From assembly GCA_038141525.1 (NCBI GenBank), contig JAYQIF010000002.1:186001-250000 (forward strand): a DNA stretch of 64,000 bases, read 5' to 3'. The notes beneath the pieces were generated by a model. It had not been told where the DNA came from and ran no database searches. It was given only the letters and a program-made list of their open reading frames with translations. Source of the stretch: BACL21 sp038141525. Its GTDB lineage: Bacteria > Bacteroidota > Bacteroidia > Flavobacteriales > Flavobacteriaceae. The position numbers and the translations under genes are program-made. Of this stretch, positions 36,152 to 45,758 are shown piece after piece (position 1 is the stretch's first letter; the number at the start of each line of letters is the position of its first letter).

Positions 36152-37156
36152 CAAATAAAACTTTTAAATAAGGTTTGACGCATAAGAAATTCAAAAAACA
36201 ACAGCCCCAAAGCTGCGAGAATAAGTGGACGAAACCCCTCATCATACTGTTGATATTTAAATTCCTCAACTTCCGTTTTTTCTAGTTTGTTGATTTCGTC
36301 ATAAATCTCTCCTAGCTTTGAGTTATTGGTCGCCCGAAAATACAGTCCTCCTGTGGTTTGGGCAATTTCTTGAAGCAAGGCCTCGTCAATCTCCACTGGG
36401 ACTTTTCCATATTGAAACTGACCATTAGGGCGCATGCCCACAGGCGAAAGGGCAAGTCCATTAGATCCTAAACCGATAGTATAGACCTTAATGCCAAATT
36501 CTACGGCCAACTCGCTTGCTGTGCGCGGATCAATAAAGCCAGAGTTATTCACTCCGTCAGTAAGCAAAATAATTACCTTGCTTTTTGCGCGGCTCTCTTT
36601 GAGTCGATTAACCGCAGTAGCGAGCCCCATCCCAATAGCGGTACCTCCTTCGATTATAGTGTTGTATTCGATAGACTTGAGTGCTGACAACACCAATACT
36701 TTGTCGCTGGTAAGCGGTGTTTTCGTATAACTTTCTCCTGCGTATTCCGACCAAGCCCAAACGATCGTTGGGGCGGTTATCGATAAATCGGGCGGCGACC
36801 TCTTTAAGGGCCTCTAGTCTATTTGGCTTAAGGTCGCGTGCGAGCATACTCGCAGACACGTCTATAGCCATGACAATGTCAATTCCTCTCGAGGTTTTTA
36901 TGCGCGTACTTTGATCCACATATCTTGGACGGGCCAGAGCGATGACGATCAAAACCACAGCAGCAATACGCAAGACCCAAAGAAATGATTTAGCCAAAGC
37001 CCAAAATTTGCTGGTTTGATCGGCAGTATTTAACGCAGAGATTTTCCATTCGGCATTATGGCGTCTACGGCTTTTCCAAAACCAAAACACGAGAAGAGGC
37101 ACTAAGGCCAAAAACCAGAACCATTCCGGAGCAACAAATTCAAAGGTTCTTGTCAT
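36151..37156 (-). pseudogene. batA: BatA: von Willebrand factor A membrane protein (one frameshift as read)
   Basis: Same architecture as BatB: helices near residues 12-27 and 58-75, and a VWA domain with D99-x-S101-x-S103 (AIDVSASM). The frame breaks where LGLVG should continue YAGESYTKTPLTSDKV. One extra base at about 36745-36746 explains it. The two pieces (36608-37156 and 36151-36696) overlap and together cover the whole protein to FLMRQTLFKSF. Its start overlaps the previous gene as ATGA. With an otherwise intact operon around it, a sequencing error is more likely than loss. Confidence 0.87.
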
Positions 37157-38770
37157 GGCGCCTCAGGTTTTTGTTGGGTTTGGGGGATTTCCAAAGACAC
37201 CGAATTAATAATACGTTCTTTTAATCCTTGAGCAAATCTATCATCATCTACATAAGCGACCATAACCGTCTGTATGCCGCCCTGCTGGTCAAAAACCAGT
37301 AACTCGTACTGATGCTGTTCTTTGCCGACCTTACCCGCGGCATTGGCCACATAAAAACTGCCATAAGCCCGAAGTCCTTTAATCCCTTCCGGGGTTTCAA
37401 AAGACTCGTCTTTGACAATGAGCGTTCTTGCGCCTTGCTCTTCTAATAAGACCAAAGAGCGGTTTAAAGCCATGGCAATATTCCAATTTTCTTGGGGCTG
37501 TGCTTCTGTGGAGGTCACAGCTACGTAAAACTCGTCTTCTAAGGTGAAGGCCTCAAAAATTGCCGTGCCCCGCGCTGAAAGACTGTCCTGATCGGGATGG
37601 TTATATATTTTACGCACCAAGATTTCTGGTGATTCCAAGATCACTGCTGGTACGCCGTACTCGCTTTTATACCAAGACCCTTCTGCCATATCTCGCATTG
37701 CGTTGCCAAAAATTTGATCTTTGGCCTCTTGTGGGCCCACATAAACAACATAAGCGACCAATGCGGCAAACAAGGCGGCCGCTGAGAATATAAGGCGACG
37801 CTTGCGTTTTTTCTTCGCCAATAATGCTGCTTTGGCCGCTGCGTCTAAGGCCGCCTGCTCATCGTCTTGTTCGGGCTCAGGAATCCTCGCTTTTAGTGTT
37901 TCTATGATTACATTGGCCTGTGAATAGTCCAAATCCCATTGCTGCAGAGTAACCTGTGCCTTGGCAAACTTGATCAAGTCTGCTCGGCGCAATATTTGAC
38001 CTAAGTCATCTATGGTCTGAGTTTCTATACTAAAATGATCCCCCATTTGGTGCAGGGCCAAACGGTCTAAAAGCTCGTCGGTGGTGCTCTCTAAAGCTCT
38101 TGAATCAATTTCACGATGAATGTACGTTTTTAAAATATCGGTGAGTTCGCTGTAGTCGTTCTTTAAACGCGAAATCCTGATCCGATTCACGAGAATTTAT
38201 GATCTCAAGCCTTTGACAAGCCTCCTGATAGGGAGGAAGAGGTGGCGGTGGCGGTGCTTGCCCCGCTCCCTTTTTTCTGCGCCAAAACCAAATGACTACC
38301 ACAATTAAAATAACCCCTAAAACAATCCCCCAAGGCCATAGCGGACCACTCTCAAGAGGCACTTGTGCCGAGGGCTTTATGGCAAAAATCTGTTGTTGGG
38401 TAGTATCTACGGGTATGGTCAAAACGGCCACATCAAATTCTGGCGTGTCAAAGGCACTGTCGTTAATCATGACCCGCTGTTTACTCAAGCGATGATACCC
38501 TGAATCGAACTGAGTCAATCCATATTTTTTACGCAGTTGCCATCGCCTTTTATTGCTTTGGTCTTTTATGGTATCTACCTCGTAGCTGCGAATGACCTCA
38601 AAAGCACCAAAAGATTTTCCCTCGGGGAACATCACAAAATCTGTACTGTCGGCCTGGACTTGAATCAAAAACTCCAGCTCTTCACCAATCCGCATTTGAG
38701 TGGTGTCCACCGTAGCCTGAACCTGAGCCTTAAGCCCCTGAACCCCGAGTTGGGTCAAACACAGCAACAC
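37153..38770 (-). pseudogene. BatD-like/DUF4381-like membrane protein of the bat operon (one frameshift as read)
   Basis: Two overlapping frames form one protein. The N-terminal part (38111-38770) has a signal peptide, an Ig-like domain (TVDTTQMRIGEELEFLIQVQ) and a membrane helix (WPWGIVLGVILIVVVIWFW). The C-terminal part (37153-38190) supplies the cytoplasmic NDYSELTDILKTYI..ALESTTDEL segment, then a second membrane helix (LIFSAAALFAALVAYVVYV) and a soluble domain. Removing one base from the T3 run at 38162-38164 joins them. The start is uncertain: I see only a GTG at 38770. Proteins of this kind sit between DUF58 and BatA in related operons; function is unknown. Confidence 0.72.
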
Positions 38771-38840
38771 GGCAAAAAGCCAGCGCAGGCCGACAGGCCT
38801 GAACCAAAAGTGCTATTTGTTGTCTTTAGATACACTGTAA

Positions 38841-39707
38841 TTATGCCCTGTTTTTAAAATAACCCAGTAGTTTGCGCACATAGCTTTCCTGCAAACTACA
38901 GTCAATTGTTCCCGCGCCGCACTTTGAAAACGCCTCATGAAATTCCGCTACCCTTTTTTGGTAGGCCAAATGATGATTTCGCCGAACTGCTTTACTCCCT
39001 GTGTGGATCAGCTGTCGGGCCCCTGTTTCTCGATCGAGCATTTCGACCATCCCTAAATTCGGCAAAGCAGCCTCGCTTTGATCGTATACCCGAATCCCTG
39101 TAACATCGTGCTTACGGGCCGCGATGCGCAGTGGAGAGAAAAAGGGGGCGCTAATGAAGTCCGAGAGCACAAAAACTATGGCCTTTTTTTTCATCACCGA
39201 GGTCAGATATTTAAACGCCGCACCGATATCGGTCTTTTTACCCTCGGGCTTAAACTCCAAAAGTTCACGAATCACGCGCAATACATGTGATTTTCCTTTT
39301 TTGGGAGGAATAAACAATTCTATTTGATCGGTAAACAGGATGAGTCCTATTTTATCGTTGTTTTGTAGGGCCGAAAAAGCCAAAGTCGCCGCGATTTCTG
39401 TGAGCATTTCTCCTTTAAACTGCTCTTGAGTCCCATAGTGCTCAGATTGACTCACGTCGACCATTAGCATTAAGGTAAGCTCGCGCTCTTCTTCGAAAAC
39501 CTTTACAAAAGGCTCGTTATAACGGGCTGTAACGTTCCAATCAATGGCGCGAATATCATCTCCGTATTGATACCCCCGCACCTCGCTAAAAGTCATTCCG
39601 CGCCCTTTGAACGTCGAATGGTACTCTCCACCAAACACGTGATCACTGAGTCGTCGTGTTTTGATTTCTATCGCACGTACTTTTTTTAAAAGGGTCTTTG
39701 TATCCAC
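38841..39707 (-). CDS. DUF58-domain protein of the moxR/bat operon
   Basis: This 288-residue cytoplasmic protein has the DUF58 hallmark YQYGDDIRAIDWNVTAR followed by a VWA-like fold (LMLMVDVSQSEHYG, FVLSDFISAPFF). Such proteins almost always follow a MoxR ATPase and are thought to be its partner in a chaperone-like complex. It lies 117 nt downstream of moxR; that gap shows no clear promoter or terminator. Confidence 0.9.
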   Translation of the reverse strand: MDTKTLLKKVRAIEIKTRRLSDHVFGGEYHSTFKGRGMTFSEVRGYQYGDDIRAIDWNVTARYNEPFVKVFEEERELTLMLMVDVSQSEHYGTQEQFKGEMLTEIAATLAFSALQNNDKIGLILFTDQIELFIPPKKGKSHVLRVIRELLEFKPEGKKTDIGAAFKYLTSVMKKKAIVFVLSDFISAPFFSPLRIAARKHDVTGIRVYDQSEAALPNLGMVEMLDRETGARQLIHTGSKAVRRNHHLAYQKRVAEFHEAFSKCGAGTIDCSLQESYVRKLLGYFKNRA

Positions 39708-39824
39708 AATACTGGAGTTTAGTTTAATTCAACTGTTGGAATCAGTTCTTCTTCGATGATTGCTTTTTATCGGTTTCCTGATGCTAACCTGCTTTTCCCA
39801 GATTTCGTTATCGGGACCTAGGGT

Positions 39825-40829
39825 TTAAGGCACTTCGATGACATCGACAATACGATGAATCAAGGCTTCCGAGGTCACTTCCTCGGCTTCCGCCTCATAA
39901 GTAATCCCCACGCGATGACGCAGCACGTCATCGACTACCGCGCGGACATCCTCTGGTATAACATAACCACGCCCTTTAATAAAAGCATAACTCTTAGCGG
40001 CAAGCGCCAGGTTAATACTTCCGCGCGGGGAAGCCCCGTAACTGATCAGCGGCTTCAAGTCTGCTAGATTATAGTCCTCGGGACGACGGGTCGCAAAAAT
40101 AATGTCCAGAATATAACGCTCTATTTTCTCATCCATATAAACCTGACGAACCGCCTTTTGCGCCTTTTTGATTTGGGCAAGGGTGGCTACCGGCTTCACA
40201 GACTCCAGTCCACCATTTAAATTCTGACGTATGATAAGTTGTTCCTCGGCTATAGCAGGATAATCGATCACGGTTTTGAGCATAAAACGGTCTACTTGAG
40301 CCTCAGGCAGCGGATAAGTTCCCTCTTGTTCGATTGGGTTTTGCGTGGCCATCACCAAAAATGGTTGGTCCAGTTTAAAAGTCTCATCGCCTATGGTCAC
40401 CTGGTATTCCTGCATGGCCTCCAAAAGGGCCGATTGAACTTTAGCCGGGGCTCGGTTGATCTCATCAGCCAATACAAAGTTGGCGAAAACGGGGCCTTTT
40501 TTAATGCTAAAATCATTGGTTTTGATGTTGTAAATCATCGTACCAATCACATCGGCAGGCAGTAAGTCGGGCGTAAACTGCACGCGACTAAATGAGCCCT
40601 TCACGGCTTTGGACAGTGTGTTAATGGCGAGTGTTTTCGCCAATCCTGGCACGCCTTCTAGCAAGATGTGTCCTTGTGATAAAAGCCCGATGAGCAATCG
40701 CTCAATCATATGTTTCTGGCCGACAATAACTTTGTTCATCTCTTGAGCGAGCAAACTTACAATGGCACTTTCACGCTCGATCATCTCGTTAAGCGTTGCT
40801 AAATCCTGTGGGTTCTGATTCGATTCCAT
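39825..40829 (-). CDS. MoxR-family AAA+ ATPase
   Basis: This 334-residue ATPase has Walker A GVPGLAKT at residues 59-66, Walker B with VLADEINRAPAK, sensor ATQNPIEQEGTYPLPEAQ and the MoxR lid helix domain. It is the first gene of the bat operon. MoxR proteins are thought to fold or activate the VWA partners BatA and BatB. It is divergent from the aldo/keto reductase gene, with a palindrome in between. Confidence 0.94.
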   Translation of the reverse strand: MESNQNPQDLATLNEMIERESAIVSLLAQEMNKVIVGQKHMIERLLIGLLSQGHILLEGVPGLAKTLAINTLSKAVKGSFSRVQFTPDLLPADVIGTMIYNIKTNDFSIKKGPVFANFVLADEINRAPAKVQSALLEAMQEYQVTIGDETFKLDQPFLVMATQNPIEQEGTYPLPEAQVDRFMLKTVIDYPAIAEEQLIIRQNLNGGLESVKPVATLAQIKKAQKAVRQVYMDEKIERYILDIIFATRRPEDYNLADLKPLISYGASPRGSINLALAAKSYAFIKGRGYVIPEDVRAVVDDVLRHRVGITYEAEAEEVTSEALIHRIVDVIEVP

Positions 40830-40891
40830 AACTGCATCCTTCCATTAAAAAAGACCGAACACTTTAGGTCCATCTTAAATTTCACGTCGCA

Positions 40892-40913
40892 AATTGATGA
40901 TAATTCATCAATT
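40892..40913. promoter_or_regulatory. Perfect inverted repeat between moxR and the reductase gene
   Basis: The arms AATTGATGA (40892-40900) and TCATCAATT (40905-40913) are exact complements around TAAT. The flanks extend the symmetry to GCA/TGC with one unpaired base. It lies 63 nt upstream of moxR and about 95 nt before the reductase ATG. It has the size of a dimeric repressor site. The TTGAT/ATCAA elements are 8 nt apart rather than the 4 of an FNR box. Confidence 0.45.
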
Positions 40914-41008
40914 GCCTTGTTAATAATTGGTTAAAAAATACGATAAATAAAGGGGTTGGCAGCGATTTATCCTCAATAAAATACCTAATTTTAAATAAAT
41001 TTTTTGTT

Positions 41009-41880
41009 ATGAAAAATGCATTTTCTTCTGTTATTGTTGGATGCATGGATTGGGGCTCTTGGCGCCGTAATTTCGACACCTCTGAAATGACAGACCTCAT
41101 CCAGTGGAGTGTGTCTCCCTAGGACTCACCAGTTTTGATCATGCCGATATTTATGGAGACTATACGGTCGAAGCACAATTTGGCAAGGCTTTAGATCAGG
41201 CCAAAATTTCTCGGTCAGAACTCCAAATCATCAGTAAGTGCGGGATACAATATGCCTGCGAGGCAAGGCCACATTTGGTAAAGCATTATCAGTACGACAC
41301 AGCGTATATCATAGAGAGTGCTGAGCGATCGATTGAGCACCTGCGCTGCGATTATTTGGATTTATTTTTATTGCATCGCCCCAGTCCACTCATGCGCCCC
41401 GAAGCCGTAGCCGAGGCAGTAAATACCCTAAAGGAACGGGGTAAAATCAAGGCCTTTGGAGTGTCGAATTTTACGCCCAGTCAAACCGAACTCATTGCCA
41501 CACAATCCCAGATAGAAGTCAATCAAATCCAATGCTCATTGACCCATTTGAGCCCTTTTTTTGATGGCAGTTTGGACCACATGATGACCCGAGGAATCAA
41601 ACCCATGGCCTGGAGTCCCATCGGCAGGGTTTTTAAAGATAAAAGCGAATCGACCCACCGTATTCATGCAGTGCTCAATAAATTATGCGCCGAATATCAG
41701 GCCACCAAAGATCAAATCGTGTTGGCTTGGCTCATGACCCATCCTTCTGGAATTATTCCTGTAGTGGGCACCACCCAAAAAGATCGTCTGGCTTCAGCGG
41801 CTAAAGCGGCCGAAATCAAACTTTCTGAAGTTCATTGGTTTGAACTTCTGGTAGCCAGCCAAGGCCATAAAGTCCCTTAA
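41009..41880 (+). pseudogene. Aldo/keto reductase, YdhF-like (one frameshift as read)
   Basis: The ATG at 41009 begins MKNAFSSVIVGCMDWGSW, the standard opening of the family, but reaches a stop after about 37 codons. From 41104 the next frame carries on with CVSLGLTSFDHADIYGDY, including the catalytic aspartate and tyrosine, then LDLFLLHRPSPLM, FGVSNFTPSQ and PVVGTTQKDRL. One missing base at about 41103-41106 explains it. The full protein would have about 290 residues. It precedes an SDR gene by 17 nt. Confidence 0.83.
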
Positions 41881-41897
41881 TTAAAAGAAGACAAATC

Positions 41898-42674
41898 ATG
41901 ACACGACTCAAAGATAAAACCGCTCTGATTACAGGAGCAACCTCAGGCATTGGCCTCGCCACGGCGAGGGCCCTGGCGCAAGAAGGCTGCCGCCTAATTA
42001 TTACCGGGCGAAGAGACCAGCGACTTGAGGAAATTACCCAAGAACTTGAACGTCTTGTCCCTGTCCTTACACTAAATTTTGACGTTCGTGATCGTGAGCG
42101 CGTTTTTGATTTACTGACCCAGCTCCCTGAAGAATTTAATCAGATTGATATTTTGATCAATAATGCTGGAAATGCCCACGGACTAGACTTTATTCAAGAT
42201 GGTGACCCAGATGATTGGGACGCCATGATCGACATTAATGTCAAAGGGCTGTTGTACGTCTCTAAAGCTGTTATTCCCGGTATGATTAGCCGCGGCCGAG
42301 GCCATGTTCTTCATATTGGCTCCACCGCAGGGAAAGAAGTTTATCCCAAAGGCAATGTATATTGTGCCAGCAAGCATGCTGTAGATGCCTTAAATCACGG
42401 GATGCGTATCGACCTCAATGGCAAAGGCATTAAAGTCAGCGCCATACATCCTGGCTTGGTCGAGACAGAGTTCAGCCAGGTACGCTTTAAAGGCGACACC
42501 ACGCGCGCCGACGCCGAACAAGTTTACAAGGGGTTCACACCGCTCACCGCCCAAGACATTGCCGAAATCATTGTTTTTGTGCTCAGCAGGCCTGCCCATG
42601 TCAATATTGCCGATCTCATGGTCATGTGTTTGGATCAAGCCTCAAGTACCATAGTCAACAAAAGTAATCTATAG
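41898..42674 (+). CDS. Short-chain dehydrogenase, YdfG-like 3-hydroxy acid dehydrogenase
   Basis: This classical SDR of 258 residues has the cofactor loop TGATSGIG at 12-19, an NNAG motif at 88-91 and the catalytic S142, Y155 and K159 (YCASK). The LHIGSTAGKEVYPKGNVY stretch and the IHPGLVETEFSQVRF segment match YdfG, an NADP-dependent enzyme acting on L-allo-threonine, serine and 3-hydroxypropionate. Its stop overlaps the GTG of the next gene (TAGTG). Confidence 0.85.
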   Translation: MTRLKDKTALITGATSGIGLATARALAQEGCRLIITGRRDQRLEEITQELERLVPVLTLNFDVRDRERVFDLLTQLPEEFNQIDILINNAGNAHGLDFIQDGDPDDWDAMIDINVKGLLYVSKAVIPGMISRGRGHVLHIGSTAGKEVYPKGNVYCASKHAVDALNHGMRIDLNGKGIKVSAIHPGLVETEFSQVRFKGDTTRADAEQVYKGFTPLTAQDIAEIIVFVLSRPAHVNIADLMVMCLDQASSTIVNKSNL

Positions 42675-43385
42675 TGACTCAGTATGTTATCGGTGACATT
42701 CACGGGGGCGCGCGGGCTTTAGAGCAATTACTTAGCCGCGCACCGCTAAAGCCACAGGATCAGCTAATTTTCCTCGGGGATTATCTCGATGGGTGGTCTG
42801 AAGGCCCTCAGGTCATTGAGTTGCTCATGGCCCTCTCTACCCAATACAATTGTCGTTTTGTGCGGGGCAATCATGACGCGCTTTGCCTAGATTATTTAAA
42901 ATATGGCAAAGCGCCGGAGCTTTGGGTTTTGCATGGCGGTCAAAGCTCAATCGATGCCTATAAACATTGTTCCTTGAGCAAATCACGCAGCATATTGAAT
43001 TTTTGGATCAGTTGGAAAACTACATTGAGTCTGACAATGAAACTTTTTGTCCATGCTGGTTTTTCACATCCAAAAGGGTCCTGCGGAAGAATTTCACGCG
43101 CATATGGTTTATTGGGACCGAAGTCTCTGGGAAACCGCAAGAGCAGCGCACGAGTTGAACGACAAAGACTCCTGGCAATATCCCGAACGCCTCAAACTCT
43201 ACAAGGAAATTTACATAGGGCACACCCCTGTGCAGCGCATCGGCGCTACCACTCCTTTTCGCGCTTCTAATGTGTGGAACGTAGATACGGGAGCCGCTTT
43301 TCAGGGCTCATTGAGCATGATCAATACAGAGACTAAAGCGTTTTGGCAAAGTGATCCACTGCCGAGTCTTTACCCAGGGGAATGA
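42674..43385 (+). pseudogene. Calcineurin-like metallophosphatase (three frameshifts as read)
   Basis: It starts at GTG 42674 with VIGDIHGGARAL, then FLGDYLDGW and FVRGNHD, the metal-binding motifs of the PPP/ApaH-like family. The frame is lost at about 42962-42964 (one A missing), 43038-43045 (one base extra) and 43076-43078 (one G extra). Repair continues EQITQHIEFLDQLENY, LFVHAGFSHPKG and PAEEFHAHMVYWDRSLW to the end at 43385. The family includes diadenosine tetraphosphatases and protein phosphatases; substrate is unknown. All three lesions fall within about 120 bases. Confidence 0.8.
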
Positions 43386-43416
43386 ACTCGGACGTCAAGC
43401 TTAATCCCTCGGGCAA

Positions 43417-44970
43417 CTATAAATCAAACTTAATCCCTTGAGCCAAAGGCAATTCTGTAGTGTAATTAATGGTATTGGTCTGACGGCGCATATAGACTTT
43501 CCAGGCGTCACTTCCTGATTCTCGTCCGCCTCCTGTTTCTTTTTCACCACCAAAGGCACCACCAATTTCAGCTCCTGAGGTGCCAATATTGACATTAGCA
43601 ATACCACAGTCACTTCCGGCATGACTTAAAAATAACTCAGCCTCTCTGAGGTTATTGGTCATGATAGCGCTCGAAAGACCCTGTGCCACCCCATTTTGTT
43701 GAGCGATGGCATTTTCGACGCTCCCAGAATACTTCATGAGATAAAGTATTGGGGCAAAGGTTTCGTGCTGTACAATTTCGTAGTGATTCTCCGCTTCAGC
43801 AATCGCTGGCTTCACATAACATCCACTTTCGTATCCTGGGCCATCGAGGGTGCCCCCTGGAACTAATAAAGAGCCTCCTTCAACAACTACTTTTTCCAAA
43901 GCGGCCTCATACATTTTAACGGCATCTTTATCAATTAAAGGCCCCACGTGATTGTTTTGGTCCAAAGGATTCCCAATGCGTAACTGCTTGTAGGCACTGG
44001 CCAAAGCTTCTTTGACCTGATCATAAATAGATTCATGAATAATCAAACGACGTGTTGAGGTACAACGCTGACCACAGGTGCCCACAGCACCGAAAACCGC
44101 ACCAATTACGGTCATTTTAATGTCGGCATCCGGGGTCACAATAATGGCGTTGTTTCCTCCTAATTCAAGAAGACTACGTCCCAATCGCTCGGCGACGGTT
44201 TGCGCCACGATTTTACCCATTCGGGTGGACCCTGTGGCCGAAACCAAAGGAATTCGCTTGTCTTGAGTCATCATTTCACCCACCTTGTAATCGCCGTTAA
44301 TCAGGCAAGACAGTCCTTCTGGTAAATTGTTTTTGGCAAAAACAGAAGCCGCAATATTTTGGCACGCAATCCCACAAAGTGGCGCCTTTTCAGACGGCTT
44401 CCACACACAGACATCACCACAAATCCAAGCCAGTGCCGTATTCCAACACCATACGGCTACCGGAAAATTAAAGGCCGAAATGATTCCTACAACCCCGATT
44501 GGGTGGTACTGATCATACATGCGATGACCAAATCGCTCACTATGCATAGTAAATCCATGCAATTGTCGCGAAAGTCCCACAGCAAAATCACAGATGTCAA
44601 TCATCTCTTGAACTTCCCCAAGTCCTTCCTGCAAACTTTTACCCATCTCGTAAGAAACGAGTTGGCCGAGTGGCTCCTTTAATCGGCGCAATTCTTCCCC
44701 AAATTGACGAACAATTTCCCCGCGCTGCGGTGCTGGTTTAACGCGCCATTGTTTAAATGCATTGGTCGCAGTTTCCATTACCTTGGCATAATCCTCTGGG
44801 GTGGTCACAGAAACTTTTCCAATTAAATCGCCATTTACTGGAGAATGTGAGGCGATTAACTGGTCTGAACCAAACCAAGTATTTCCTGTTGAAGTTCCTT
44901 TGTTTTCTGGGGCAACACCAAGTTGTTTGAGTACCGCTTGAATATCGACTGTTGTGGTAGTTTTTGTCAT
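43417..44970 (-). CDS. Aldehyde dehydrogenase, ALDH7 (aminoadipate-semialdehyde type)
   Basis: This 517-residue NAD-dependent enzyme shows the oxyanion asparagine N168 (AFNFP), the general base E269 in LLELGGNN and the nucleophile C303 in GQRCTST. The GNTWFGSDQ opening and GGESGSDAW-type C-terminal part (here GGGRESGSDAWKVYMRRQT) point to the ALDH7/AmaB subgroup. I start at MTKTTTTVDIQ (44970), which lies downstream of a good promoter; an in-frame ATG at 44994 lies inside it. Next to a 3-hydroxyanthranilate dioxygenase, it could oxidise 2-aminomuconate semialdehyde or aminoadipate semialdehyde. The choice is open. Confidence 0.87.
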   Translation of the reverse strand: MTKTTTTVDIQAVLKQLGVAPENKGTSTGNTWFGSDQLIASHSPVNGDLIGKVSVTTPEDYAKVMETATNAFKQWRVKPAPQRGEIVRQFGEELRRLKEPLGQLVSYEMGKSLQEGLGEVQEMIDICDFAVGLSRQLHGFTMHSERFGHRMYDQYHPIGVVGIISAFNFPVAVWCWNTALAWICGDVCVWKPSEKAPLCGIACQNIAASVFAKNNLPEGLSCLINGDYKVGEMMTQDKRIPLVSATGSTRMGKIVAQTVAERLGRSLLELGGNNAIIVTPDADIKMTVIGAVFGAVGTCGQRCTSTRRLIIHESIYDQVKEALASAYKQLRIGNPLDQNNHVGPLIDKDAVKMYEAALEKVVVEGGSLLVPGGTLDGPGYESGCYVKPAIAEAENHYEIVQHETFAPILYLMKYSGSVENAIAQQNGVAQGLSSAIMTNNLREAELFLSHAGSDCGIANVNIGTSGAEIGGAFGGEKETGGGRESGSDAWKVYMRRQTNTINYTTELPLAQGIKFDL

Positions 44971-44991
44971 GGTCGTGAGATAAATTTTGTG

Positions 44992-45022
44992 CAAAAGTAC
45001 AATAATCTCTATCCAAGGCCAA
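44992..45022 (-). promoter_or_regulatory. Promoter of the aldehyde dehydrogenase gene
   Basis: On the minus strand TTG (45022-45020), a 20-nt spacer and TACTTTTG (44999-44992) match the Bacteroidota TTG/TAnnTTTG promoter. The start codon lies 22 nt downstream. Confidence 0.6.
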
Positions 45023-45105
45023 TGCCGATAGTCAATATATCGTCTTTTGATCTATGACCCCTATATGGATTCACCAATAATAAGCCTAACTTAACTGATG
45101 AGCAC

Positions 45106-45642
45106 TTATTGATTGGAAAATTTTGGGTCTGTTTCCATGGTGTGGCCGCAGGATTTGCAGTGGCGTAATTCCTCAGAATTGTAATACGTCTTAAAATGGG
45201 GCAAAAAGTCCTTCTCAATATCATTAAGCTCAAAATAAGCGGCATGTAGCGGGGCATTACACTGGTCACAAAACCACATGAGCCCATCGGTAAAGCCCTG
45301 TCCAGCGCGTTTTCTTTCAATAACAAGGCCAATAGATCCCGCACTGCGCACGGGCGAATGAGGTACTTTGGCTGGGTGTAAATACATATCTCCAGGGCCG
45401 AGATTCATCTCCTTTCGCTGGCCATCTTCTTGGATAACCACCGTAATTTCACCTTCAATTTGATAAAATAATTCCTCTGTTTCGTTATAGTGATAATCCT
45501 TACGGGCATTAGGTCCTGCCACGATCATTACAATGTAATCATCTGCGTCAACATATAGGTTTTTATTCCCAATTGGGGGCTTTAATAAAGCTCTATTGTC
45601 TTCAATCCATTGGGTCAAGTTAAAAGGAGGTGCGATCGCCAT
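45106..45642 (-). CDS. nbaC: 3-hydroxyanthranilate 3,4-dioxygenase
   Basis: This 178-residue cupin of the kynurenine pathway opens 3-hydroxyanthranilate to 2-amino-3-carboxymuconate semialdehyde with iron and O2. The iron ligands H51, E57 (HYNETEE) and H95 (PAKVPHSP) are in place. The C-terminal zinc-ribbon of the bacterial enzyme is complete (CDQC at about 125 and CKSC near 165). It feeds either NAD synthesis or tryptophan degradation. The rest of the pathway is not in the window, apart from the possible aldehyde dehydrogenase downstream. Confidence 0.94.
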   Translation of the reverse strand: MAIAPPFNLTQWIEDNRALLKPPIGNKNLYVDADDYIVMIVAGPNARKDYHYNETEELFYQIEGEITVVIQEDGQRKEMNLGPGDMYLHPAKVPHSPVRSAGSIGLVIERKRAGQGFTDGLMWFCDQCNAPLHAAYFELNDIEKDFLPHFKTYYNSEELRHCKSCGHTMETDPKFSNQ

Positions 45643-45683
45643 AATGCTAAGTTTGATTAAATGTAAGCCAAAAAAACTTAAAT

Positions 45684-45735
45684 AAAAAAAGGCCCGCTAA
45701 TCGCCCCACTCTAATGAGTTTTGGCGACGCGGGCC
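45684..45735 (-). terminator. Terminator downstream of the CAP-domain gene
   Basis: GGCCCGC (45691-45697) pairs with GCGGGCC (45729-45735) and TCGCC with GGCGA inside it. On the minus strand a run of seven T follows. It separates the CAP gene from the dioxygenase gene 40 nt further on. Confidence 0.85.
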
Positions 45736-45758
45736 CAACCTTCCGAATAAATAGAAAC

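Noticed and set aside
40892..40913. FNR box at the moxR divergent region
   Set aside because: TTGAT and ATCAA are present but separated by 8 nt, not 4, so it is better treated as an unassigned palindrome.
44753..45022. 89-codon minus-strand frame overlapping the aldehyde dehydrogenase start
   Set aside because: It lies in another frame of an unambiguous ALDH gene and runs through its promoter.
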